From: Eucalyptus grandis | Taxonomy: Eukaryota; Streptophyta; Magnoliopsida; Myrtales; Myrtaceae | Reading direction: 5' to 3' | Assembly (NCBI RefSeq): GCF_016545825.1 | Contig: NC_052615.1 | Coordinates: 23,118,520 to 23,182,519, forward strand | DNA length: 64,000 nucleotides | In this document: positions 11,520 to 22,259 of the stretch, in pieces | How the letters are laid out: every line of letters starts with the position of its first letter | Position numbering within the stretch: position 1 is the stretch's first letter | Position numbers and translations under genes: made by a program | Notes under the pieces: model-generated | Databases searched by the model: none | What the model was told of the DNA's origin: nothing | Seen by the model: the letters and a program-made list of their open reading frames with translations, nothing else

Positions 11520-13520
11520 TTCCTAAAACTTAATGCCATAATTACAACTAGTTCCGTACCACACATGAAAGGAGAGTTCTTGGTAACAACAACTAACATT
11601 TACTACACATGAGTTAAAAGGTCTTCTCCTGGAATTCTTAAAATAGACTAGCAAACTGATCTTTACATGATTTATAGAAATCTATCTGTACCTTTGTAAG
11701 AAAGGAGAGTTCTTAAGAGGGACGGTGTGATCCTTCCAAGAACCATCACTCCACTCGGTTCTCTTCTTCCCTTAACATTTCTCTCTTCCTTCTTTTCCTT
11801 TTTTTTTTTTTTTTTAATTCTTTCTCAATTTTCTTTAATCCATTTTGTCCCTCCTATCCCTTTTGCATTCGATAACATTTCTGCTTTCGAAAACAATTTT
11901 TGTTGAAAAATATTTTTTTTTTCAATTTATATTCATTGGAAGAGTTTCTAAATAGAAGAATGTGTTTGGTATGACTCTAAAATTTCTATTCTCAAAATAG
12001 AAAAAGAATTGAAAAACGTTTGAAAAGACCCTCAAATTATTTTGTAACATGAATTTGTTTTAGTCTTTTAATAATTTTTTGAGATTGTTCTAATTTTTTT
12101 TTTTTAATTATTGTTTTCCTCCCTTATTCTTCCTCTTCTAGTTGGTTATCTAGTCTCGGCGATTGTCAGCAAGGCTTGACCTCGCTCAACTATTGCGAGG
12201 TTGGTCCCGCCAGGCCGGGCAAATCCGACCTTGCAATGGCTGGGCAAGGCTCGACTTCGCCAAATCTAGGTGAGGTGGAGCTTCGTCAGGGGCTGGTGAG
12301 GTCAACCTTGTCAACTCTCATCTATGGCCGATCCCCATCCATCACTGATGCTCGGCAGCAAGCTAGATGAAGAAGAAGGAAGCTGGAAAAAGAAAAGAAA
12401 AAAGAATGACCTTGTTTTGGAAATTATTCTCGAGAACAAAAATATAAGTTTTTTTCCTTCTTGTTTCTGTTTCAATTCTAATCCATAGCCATTGATTTGT
12501 TCGAGAGAGGAGAAAAACTAGCTAACATTATCAAATCAATTTTTGTCCTTTTCTTGCTCTAGAGCACAAAAGAACAGAAAAATAGATAAATAGGATGGTT
12601 ACCAATTAAGCTCTTAATTTATTTCTAAAATCAAGGAGTCCAGTACGTCTAAACATGTTTAGGGTGACTCCATCCTCCTTCCGACTATAAAGTGACGTTA
12701 ACAACATCCGACGTTTAATACAAACATTAGTTATATAGTCTTACCTACAGTTCCTAAAAATTAATGACATAATTTACAACCAGTTCCATACCACACGCGA
12801 AAGGAGAGTTCCTGGTGACAACAATTGACATTTAATACACACAGGTTAAAAAGTCCTCTCTTGGAGTTCCTAAAATAGACTAGCAAACCGATCTTCACAT
12901 GATTTATAGAAATCTATCTGTATCTTTGCAAGAAAGGAGAGTTCTTAGGAGGGACGGTGCCATGCTTCCAAGAACTCTCCTTCCACTCGTTTCTCTTTTT
13001 CTCTTAACAATTCCCTCGTCCCTCTTTTCCTTGTTTTATTCTTTTGCAATTTTCTTTTGTCCCTTTAGTCCATTTTTTTTTTCAATTTGAAAATATTGTT
13101 ATTGATACAACTTACAGATACTTTCAGAATCATATTTCATACGCTCACATATACTATAATATGAGGAAAATGTCTGGCATATCTAATTTTGATAAGAGAT
13201 TTTTAATACGTCAAACTGAAAATTACATACAACAATTGTATAGTCGATTCAACAAACTGAAAATTACATACAATTATTGTCTTGCTCTCGCACCCACGGT
13301 ATGAGTAGTTATAATTAATCGATAAGAGATTTTTAATACGTCAATTTACAAGTTTACAATAGTCGATTCAACAAACTGAAAATTGCATACAATTATTGTC
13401 TTGCTCTCGCACCCATGGTATGATTATAATTAATTCAGTTTGTAAAGAATTAAATGAGATAGTTCACGTATCTTTTGCATTGGTTCAATCTAAAGTGAAA
13501 GTAGACAAATGTGAAATTAT
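11520..13520. repeat. Dispersed unit of the duplicated block, copies 3 and 4 with nested insertion
   Basis: Two partial units flank a GC-rich TIR-like element at about 11875-12600. The block matches 51460-53030 including that insertion, so this insertion came before the segmental duplication. A short local duplication of AATACGTCAA and GTCGATTCAACAAACTGAAAAT stretches is seen at 13200-13400. Confidence 0.55.
11875..12600. mobile_element. Non-autonomous element with GC-rich GAGGT/GGCAAGGC interior
   Basis: Edges read CGATAACATTTCTGCTTTCG and, at the far side, AAAAGAACAGAAAAATAG. The interior (12150-12365) is GC-rich with repeated CAAGGCT, GCGAGG and GGGCAAGGC words. The same interior words occur at 48040, 49950-50330, 51900 and 57545. 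The 64-codon frame at 12176-12370 follows these repeats and I do not call it a gene. Confidence 0.5.
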
Positions 13521-13529
13521 AGATAAAGA

Positions 13530-14596
13530 ATTAGTCATCTAAATCACCACAATTACATAGAAAAATCATGAGATAATTTTTGAAGAATTTTCTTTAACGG
13601 TAATATTAAATTTGACGCACGTCAGTTAGAGAGTACAAAAGTTTGAGAGCCGCCTTCTCTTGATTTAATCAAATAAACAAAAACCGAATTAATGGTTTGG
13701 AGAGAAAGGAGAGAACTTTCTGCAAGCATCGCCTGACTAACGACGAGGAAGGAAGAGGGTCGGAGTGGTCTCCCGCCTTGATCTTGGAGACCGTAGCCAG
13801 AAGCAGACACAGAGCGGTGTCTGCATCGGCCCATTCGATTGGAGTGGAGCGAGATGATTGGGAGTCCCTTCTCCTTCTCTTTCTCTTTCTTTGCTGGGTC
13901 TCCTCCATATTTTCTCCACACCGATGGGAAACTCCTTAAAGTGATGACACCCTTTCAAAAGTGAAGAATGACGCAAATCATCTCTAAACTTCAATTTAAT
14001 ATCTAATGTATGATTAAATTTTAGGTTAATATTATGAAAAACTCCAAATCAATACACCTATAATAAATTTATTATGAACTAATTTTTTGACAACAAAAAA
14101 TTACAAATTGTTACACTTTTAATAAATTTAGCCTAAACTAGTATATTTGTAATAAATTTATGTTCTATTGATTTCTCTTAAATTTTACAATCAAATTGCT
14201 GAGTTGATCACACATGACATTATAATCCTTGTTTTTTTGGATCAATATGCAATGTTGATGCTTAACTTGTAATTGTTTCAAGGACCACATTAAAAAAAAA
14301 AAAAACTAGAAATTTTAGGTTAATATTGAATAAATTAAAAACTCAAAGACGACATTGCACATTAAACTAAAGTTCATGGGCCATTTGTGTCATTTTCCTT
14401 TATTAAAAAATGTTGAAAGTGAGATTTATCTTGAATAAGGATCTGAAATGGTCTCAAATAAGTGATTTGATAGAACAGTCAAATGAACTTTGCTAAAAAA
14501 TATTTGTTAGGCTCTTTCTCTTCATTCTCGATCAGCTTAGGTTGCCTTTTTTTTTAATGAAAGATCTCCATCATCTTCTTCCTCGCCCCTCTATTG
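13530..14596. other. Unassigned DNA with an AT-rich MITE-like stretch
   Basis: 13690-13940 is a more GC-balanced stretch open in several frames with no recognisable domain. 13990-14420 is AT-rich and contains AATAAATTTA and ATTTTACAATCAAATTG words that recur in the foldback element at 54130-54840, so it is probably a decayed relative. No gene is supported. Confidence 0.4.
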
Positions 14597-17267
14597 TCAT
14601 GTCCTGATCCTCCGAGCGCGTGCCCATTTCTCTGTGGTCAATTAAATAGCAATTCCAGGACACATCACCGACCCATTCATTTTAATGCGCATGCAGAAGC
14701 GAATAAATAATCTCCAGACAACAACAAGATGGGATAGAAAAGCAGGCAACAGTTTATTACCAAAACAAGCCTTTTATAAACACACGGGTATATATATTAA
14801 ACCAGTCTGTTTACAAAAATATCGGTTCAACAAAAAGGGAACTGTCCTATGACCCACTAGTCAGACACGTTTGCCGATTCTTCGATCTTCACCTTCCTAG
14901 ACTCCGGGGTTTAAGATTCTCCACGACCGCCATCTAGGGACCTAAAAATGTTATCCCACAATGGGGTGAGACGACATCTCAACAAGTTCATCCCCTAAGA
15001 CCCGACTAGGAAGAAAATACACCCCAAGGGCTGCCTAAGCACAAGCATAAGTTAGAGGACTTATCTTCGCCTCAGTTCTTTCCTGCAAGTTGGTACAATT
15101 AATATAATTATCGAATCACATCAACTAAATCAAATCATCACAACAGATCGAGCCATCAATCAATCGACTCAGTCGATTCCATGTCATCAAGATTATCACT
15201 CGGTCAATCCATCCAATACTATCTATAAAGTCCGATTATATCAAGGATTGCTTACTCTAAGTAGAAAATAGATAGTATAGTTCGCACTAAGTTGATAAAG
15301 TATACTGCTCTCACTAAGCTGACATATCAAAACACTCAGGCTGATATAGTATATTGGTATACTGCTGTCGCTAAGCTAACATATCAAAGCCCTCCGGCTG
15401 ATATAGTATACCCATGATGCTCTCTCTAAGCTGATAAAGTATACTGCTCACACTAAGCTTATATCGAAGCTCGTAGGTTGATATAGTATATTGTTCTTAC
15501 CATATGAGAATGCCACCATTTTTATCATTCTCAATAAAAATAATCATGTGTGGGGTACACGGTTGGCCTTAGCCAACATATAATATTTTCCATTTTGAAG
15601 ATCCCACTAATTTCAATAGTCCATAAAACATTTTTGGCATTACAAACCGATGCCTAGTATTTTCTAATTAAATATCGAAATTATTAAATTTTGGGATAAA
15701 TTTCCAAAATTACAAATCACACTCAAATTGCACAAAATAGCACTCAATTAATTAAACAAATCACAAAATTGCAATTAGCATAAAATTCTGGTCACCAGCT
15801 ATCCCGGTCTAATTTTCGAAAAATAATAATTAATTGAATAATTACAAAAGTTAATTATTAAATACTAATAAATGCAACTTAGGCCGGAAAAGCCTAAATA
15901 AATATTGAAACGAGCCTGAAAAATTTCCAAACCTATATAAATAAATACTACAACTTATCTACTTGCTAATTGCACTATTCTAACCACCTAACATGCAATA
16001 TCAAACAATTAAATTACTAATCCGTTCTAACTAACCACATAAACCATACTTAGTCTAAACTAATCAACCCTTAAGCATAATTAATTTCCTAAGCAGGGAT
16101 TAGTGAGTAAACTCACTATATTAGCGATCCAACGGGACCATGACGACGTGGACGCGAAGGCGGTTCATAAACTCCAAAGCAGAAGCACCTTTTGAGGTCC
16201 AGAAGGGCTATAAAGTGGGCCAAACAGTGCCCAGCAAACCCGGAAATCTCAGTTCTGCTTGATGGGCAGAAGAGGGAGCTGAGCGGCTGGTTGGGTGAGC
16301 AAGGATCAGCGGAGGCGGCAGTGGGTCTAGGCGGGTGACTCCGGTGGCAGGCGGTGGCTGAACGGCGACGTGCGATGGTCAGACAGCCTCAAGCAGCAAG
16401 CAGGATGGACAGAGTTGTGCGGATGTCGAGCAGAGAGGCGAGAAGAGCAGGCAAGGCTCGCGGGACACGACGGGTGAGCGAGTGGCTTGCGGTGGCTTCG
16501 GTGGCATGCGACAGCTGCTCGTTCGGTTCTTTGATTTTGCTTAGCTCAAAACAACAAGCAAGAAGGAGGGGGAGGGGTCGACGGCAAGGGGAAGGAGAAA
16601 AAGGGACAAAGACCAACTTGGAGGGGGCCACTTGGTCTTCTTCTATCTTCTTGTCTCTTTGAAATTGTCTCACCAATGCTTGCTGTCTTCCTCAACAATT
16701 TTCCAAACCAATAGCTTCCTCTAGAAGTCTTGGAAGTGGTCCAAAGGTTGGGCCAAGGGGGGCTACGAATTTGAAGTCTTTTCCCCTCAAATTGAACTAA
16801 TCTCTCCCCAATTAAAGTCAATTCGGCTTAGAAAAATTCCACTATCAAGTCCTCAATCAAAATGGTATTTTTCCTTGCTAAGAGAACCTACTTGTATCCC
16901 AATTTTGTGATAAAAATCGTCCCCTAAATTTTCTGGACAAAAATGGCCCTATCTTGATTTTTCTGCCAAAAATCTCGGTTTGCAGAAAAATCTTTGGAGT
17001 ATGAATTGACGTTTCTAAAATGACTCGTGACATGATAGAACTTAATCAGATTCAAATTCACAGTTAGTTTCAATCTGACTCAATTTTAGCATGACCTAGG
17101 CTACCGAGTAGCTTTCCGAAATTTTTAGTGCAAATGACCCGTGGTCGATTTTCTTTAAGCCATAATGAATCTCTTTGACACATTAGCGATACTCAGTGGT
17201 TATGAAAATCTCGAAGTTTCAAATACGGACACAAGGTACCAAAATGCAGAAAAATCAGTCTAGTGTC
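14597..17267 (-). mobile_element. Partial gypsy-like LTR, reverse orientation
   Basis: Begins TGTCATGTCCTGATCC; on the minus strand this gives the ...ATGACA end expected for an LTR. It has no domain-bearing frame. It contains a tandem array at 15270-15500, an AT-rich part, and a GC-rich part (16130-16660) with non-conserved frames. It is interrupted at 17267 by copia element A, and its continuation is probably at 37811. Lineage is inferred from general layout; no coding part is adjacent, so it may be a solo LTR. Confidence 0.45.
15270..15500. repeat. Imperfect tandem repeat (CTGATATAGTATA ... CTAAGCTGA)
   Basis: Four to five imperfect units of about 45-55 bp, each with GCTGATA(T/A)AGTATA, an ACTGCTC or equivalent, and CACTAAGCT. 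They lie within the reverse-oriented LTR. Confidence 0.65.
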
Positions 17268-18406
17268 TAAAAGTACTATTATAAACACCTAAAGAGGGCT
17301 GAATAGGTATAAGAAAATTTTTCGCAAAGGACAATAGAAATATTTCAATTTTGAAACTGAGTCTGAAGAGTAGTAGACTTTGAGTGAAATCAGACTTTAG
17401 CAGTTAAATAGAACTACGAACAAAATAAAGGAGTTCAAGAAAGAGAATAAGACCACAAGGTTTATAGTGGTTCAACTTAGATCAAGCCTACGTCCAATCT
17501 CTCACGCTAACAGCCTTCTAGCTGAATTCCACTATGCAATAAACAAGAGATTACAACTTTGAATGCAAACACTTAGTGGTAGATCACACTATCTCACTAA
17601 GTCACTCTTTTGATATTTCTCTCACGATCACAAATGCTTAAACTCACCAAAGACAAGTGTATGATTTAAGGTCGCTTAGACTTTGGAATTATAAATTCTA
17701 CACTTCATCTCTTACTTGCTCATCGGTTCTTGATCTTCTTAAATACTCATCCACTTCTAAACTAGCCGTTGGACAGTATCTTAGAGGACCGTCTTCCAAT
17801 TTACCCATTGGACAGATCTGTATCTAGAAGATTTGGTAGCCGTTGAGTGATAAAAATAGAATCCCAAATTGATTCTGATTGCCCATACAAACAGAATTTT
17901 GTTTTCCATAAATAGAGCTTCTTCGTATAGAAAGTTCTTGTCTTCAATATCCAATTGTCAATCAATTAAATTAAGTCAATCAAAGCTATCTTGATGAAGA
18001 ATCCAAACCAGATCACTAGTCGTTATATGTTTGGGGCTTGTGTTATATTCTATCAAGTTGTTTCGTTCTGAATCTGTTTCATTTTGAATCTACTATGTCC
18101 TAAACCCATGTCTCGTTCTGAATGTAAAGTTTGAGAATTTTCAGACTGAAATAGAGTTTGAGTGTCTTCAAACTAAAGTAGAGTCTGAGTGTCTTCAGAT
18201 TGAAATAGACTTTACAATCTAGACATAAGTCTGAGCATATTCTACTTCAGCATAGAATCTATCTTCTGATTGTTACAAGTATAGACTTTGAAAATATTAT
18301 TTACATGTTCTATCATCTGTATAGTCTATTACTCAACCATTAAACACGTTAGTAGCATTTGATTTATTTTGTTATTTTCAAAATATCATAAGGGATTTTC
18401 CTAACA
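17268..18406 (-). repeat. 3' LTR of copia element A
   Basis: 1139 bp. It matches the split 5' LTR through words such as TTTATAGTGGTTC, AAGCCTACGTCCAATCT and GTCTGAGTGTCTTCAGA. The terminal base pair that should be TG on the plus strand is TA (17268), a decayed LTR end. Many substitutions relative to the 5' LTR show an old insertion. Confidence 0.85.
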
Positions 18407-19890
18407 ATCTCCCCTTTTTTGATGATGACAAAACAACATCTGAATATGCATATATGTAATCACACTTACTAAAATATTGATAAATCAATCATCAAATTTT
18501 AGATTTACAAAAAATGTGATTTGAATCAAAAGATAGCAAATAGATTGAGCATAACAATATATAGAAAATAATCGCAGCTCAATATTATATATCAACCAAT
18601 CAACACATATGCATATTTATATTCTCTCTCCCTTTTTATCATAATAAAAAAGCAATAACAATAGAAATAGTATCATGTAGAGAATATAAAATGATAACAA
18701 ATATATCTTGCATGAAACATAATTTTAAAAAAATCAGCATTTACAAAGTAAGTCGAATATGGCTCACTTCGATCATATATATCAGCAAATATCCAATAAA
18801 AATCATGGATGCATTATAAAATTGACTTACCATTTTCCTTCCTTCCATCATAATAAGATCACAATCAATATCCACAATAATCATTTGTATTTTGAAATTC
18901 GAGGGAATATTTCTATTATAACAATCATGGATGCTTGTGCACGTTGAGCAGAATATTTTTCTATTATTTCCTTCGTAACAACAATATGCACAATAATCAT
19001 TTGTATTTTGAAATTCGAGGGAAGAATTTATTTTCTTTAATCAAGCTCTTCTTGAATTCAACTTGCATAAACTTAACGAACATTTTGCACAAATAAGCTG
19101 TAATAATATCCATATAATATATAATGCCCTTTCTTCAAGTAAATAAATTGAATAGCATATATAAAATTAAAATTCAGAACTACTCAACCTTTCATACGAC
19201 ACATTAGGGATTTTCTTAATAATTTGCAAAAGCTTTGCACAAGGAAGGGAATTTTTGAACCTCCGAAAGATAGTATAGAATCTTCATAATTTTCAGATCG
19301 AGCTTTCCAAAATCCATATGGAAGATTCTTTTGTTACCTGCAAATTCTTGTATAATGGATAACAATCCTTGCAAAAATATCACGTAATACATTCCTCCGA
19401 TTTGCGGATCAAACTTTCTAGATATAAGATATCTTCTAAGAATATAGTAAGAATATCCATGAATATGCAATAATATCTTTCAAGATTAAAGGAATTTTCT
19501 TAAGCATAAATCTCAAAAATATATTATTGATGCATTTCGCAAAAAGAAAGTAGATATTTTTATCGTACCAAATCAAGCAATTTAAAAAATAAAATGCAAT
19601 GCCATATAATTCATAGGCAATCATCGAAAATCATGATAAATGTATGTAGAGATTTGCAAGCCAGGATAAAAAAAAATTCTCTTACACAAGGTATATGATT
19701 GCAATGTACCATTAAAAGAAAAATCATTACCAATTTTTGCCTGAGATTCTTTTCTTATTGTACCAAAATTTGCGTAGATTCGCAATCATTTTTGCCTTAT
19801 TGAATGTCTTGCAATCAACTCATTTCCAAATTCTCTTTCTTCTTTTATTTTATTTCCTGCAAAAATAACTCACATTTTCTTTGGTACCCA
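18407..19890 (-). other. Non-coding 3' interior of element A, with a local duplication
   Basis: AT-rich DNA between the gag remnant and the polypurine tract, where pol would be expected. A segment with ACAATAATCATTTGTATTTT and GAAATTCGAGGGAA occurs twice (about 18873-18906 and 18989-19022). I see no pol motifs on either strand. Confidence 0.6.
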
Positions 19891-20931
19891 TTTTTCTTGG
19901 GTCCATGAGAGTTAGTAGAGGTATGTTGTTTTTACCCAATCTTTCTTAATTGGTCTCCATACTTTAGGACATTCTTTCTCATAGTGTTTTGAATATCCAC
20001 AATTTGAACACTTGAGGGCATTTTGACCAGCAGGTTTTGTAAAGATCCTTTGAAAATTCTTCTTGTACACAAGTTTTAGGAGGTCTTTGTCTAGGTCTCT
20101 CCCTGATTTTAGGAAAATCTATTAGAGAATCACTTTCCTTATTGAAACCAAGTCCCAACTTGTTATAGTCAGGTACTTGTATGGAAATGATATGCTCTAA
20201 TGTTTTTGAACCCTTTGAAAATTTTGTCGAAATATTTGAAAATTGCTTTTTTAAAGAATCATTTTCTTTGACAAGTAATCTCGACTTTCTTTCATTTGTA
20301 GAAAATATTTTTGCAAAATTGTAAACTTTTCTTTTCGAGGAAGATCCTGTTGCCTAAGCCAAGAATTTTCCTTTTTAAGTTTGGAGATCATTTTAAGAGA
20401 AGATATGAGATTTGAGCAAAGCTCATTTATATACTTAAGAACTTTAGCAGGAATTTCTGAATGACTTACCTCGATTTTCTCATCGGATTCTGAGTCTGTG
20501 TCTAAGTTAGACTTTGATTCTGAGTCCGTGTCAGACTTAGACTTTGATTCTGAGTCTATGTCTAAGTCAGACTCTGATTCCGAATTTGAGTTTGAGTCTG
20601 AATGTGTCATCAAGCATATATTTTCTTACTCATCATCTTCTTTCATTGTTCTTTTCTGCCAATTCTACTTGTATCGTCTTCTTCCATCGAATTTCCTTCC
20701 TTTTCTACTCAGCTTTTTGAATTTCTTAATCATAAAAGCAAGTTCTTCATTGTCCATATCATTCTCTGAATCTGTATCATCATAATCCGCGTTAGATTTA
20801 AGTGCAATGGACTTCTTACCTTCGGGATCTTCATCAACAATTTGTTCCACTTTGTAGGATTGAAGAGTGCCGATCAATTCATCAACGGAAAGTGACATAA
20901 TCCTCTGAGTCTCCAGAATTGAGGTCTTGAC
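19890..20931 (-). pseudogene. Gag of element A, 3' part with CCHC knuckle
   Basis: Read right to left, it starts mid-codon at the target duplication. LSVDELIGTLQSYKVEQ and an acidic stretch with DDTDSEN follow, then a Ser/Asp/Glu-rich linker of SDTDSES repeats (about 20500-20610), then a Leu/Lys-rich possible coiled coil. A knuckle, CSNC-x4-H-x4-C, lies near 19960-20010, followed by a VPKK tail. Stops and frame changes separate the parts. The frame joins exactly to the segment beyond element C at 29982, which shows that gag was intact across the insertion point before element C arrived. Confidence 0.75.
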
Positions 20932-21855
20932 TAATATAGCTAGTAATAGCACCTAGAGGGGGGTGAATAGGTGTTTAAATAATTTCTCGAGATATGAAAG
21001 CAATACTGGACTAACAACAGAAAGGAAGCTCTCCTTTAGTTAACAAATCGAACTATGATCAAAGTAAAGCGGAGAGTAAGGAAGAGAAGATTGAACACAA
21101 GGTTTATAGTGGTTCGGCTTATTCCAAGCCTACGTCCACTCTTTTGCACTGACAGCCTACTGGCTGGATTTCACTATGAACAAAAGAGATATTACAAAGA
21201 CCTTTCCCTTGATTCCACAAAGTGTAGTTATTCTATCACACTTCCTCAAGGTCTCTCAAAGTATAGACTCTCTTTTGTGTACAAGATTTCGTTTAGCAAA
21301 TGAATTGGCTAAGAATCAAAGAGCTTCGGACTTTGGAATTCTTCTATCGTGCACTCCTCGAACAATTGGAACGTCTTCCTTTTATACTCCTTTGTGCCAT
21401 CATACCCGTTGGCACTTACCAAAGGAATTCTTCCAATCCTCCCGTTGGACATAATCAATTAGGAAGATTATTCGAGCTATTAAAGGAACATGTCGATAAC
21501 CCATCAATCCTGCTCGCTCATACAATCAGGATCTTGGTTTCCATAAGTAGAACCTTCCAGGAATACTTCGTCAATCATCGGATCTTTAATCATTCTTGAT
21601 TTGAATAAAGGAATCCATTATGTTTTATCCAGCGAAGAGATCTTCTCCAGTCGATAAGGCCAAATCCTTAGAGAAGCACTTAGTTCTGGATAGCTTTTCT
21701 TCAACGGATTAGAAACTGTCAATCAAAATAGACTTTGAGTCTTGAGTCTGGTAGTCCGGAGGTCTTCAGACTTTAATAGCAGAGTCTGCAAATCTTCGAC
21801 TGCATCGATAGAAACGTTTTGTCACTTCAAAATATTCCGAAAGATTGCTCCAACA
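20932..21855 (-). repeat. 3' LTR of copia element C
   Basis: Runs on the minus strand from TGTTGGAG to ...TATATTA; the last two bases should be CA, so the end carries one substitution relative to the 5' LTR. It shares words such as TTTATAGTGGTTCGGCTTA and GTGAATAGGTGT with the LTRs of element A, so the two elements belong to related families. Confidence 0.9.
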
Positions 21856-22259
21856 ATCTCCCCATTTTTTATGGTGACAAAACTTTCCTGCAGATTTGAA
21901 TAACTTTGACCTGCAAAACATTACTCAAGCAAATATGAATATCTAATAAAGATTAATAGCTTAATGATAACACTAGAATCTGCAACCACAAAAAATAGGT
22001 TAGTCTTTCATGAGAGTAAAGCCATTCATAAGATATCAATAGTGCTTAATATAAACAGCATCCAAATCCACGTTTAGTCATTCCAGACACAGACACACAA
22101 GTCACACATCAAAACAAACTAAAAATTCAACAAGTCTCAACAAGTTTCAAGTTTAAGTCTCAACAAGTTTCAAGTTTAAGTTCAAAGATTTTAAATCTCG
22201 CATCTCTCCCCCTTTTTGTCATCATCATAAAAAGAAGTTGAGATGGGAATAGAATGGAG

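Larger units (their letters stand above)
3558..13700. repeat. Segmental duplication block 1 (terpene synthase 5' end and upstream DNA)
   Basis: Sequence from just right of the MULE end matches, with interruptions, 45981 to about 54050 in the same orientation. Anchors are the intron-1 start (3558-3645 with 45981-46066), exon 1 and TATA region (3652-4520 with 46961-47790), 4800-5930 with 48480-49530, 9700-9960 with 50380-50600, and 11510-13690 with 51440-53270. The match shows a tandem duplication of a terpene synthase locus. Apart from the exon 1 copy I see no gene in the block. Stretches such as 5950-7880 and 8480-9000 are AT-rich, without recognisable coding sequence. Confidence 0.8.

Noticed and set aside
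15270..15500. CRISPR-like array
   Set aside because: Units are imperfect, without unique spacers, and the context is a plant LTR.
16354..16676. Frames of about 100 codons on both strands
   Set aside because: They lie in the GC-rich part of an LTR-like region, with no domain and no conservation visible in the window.
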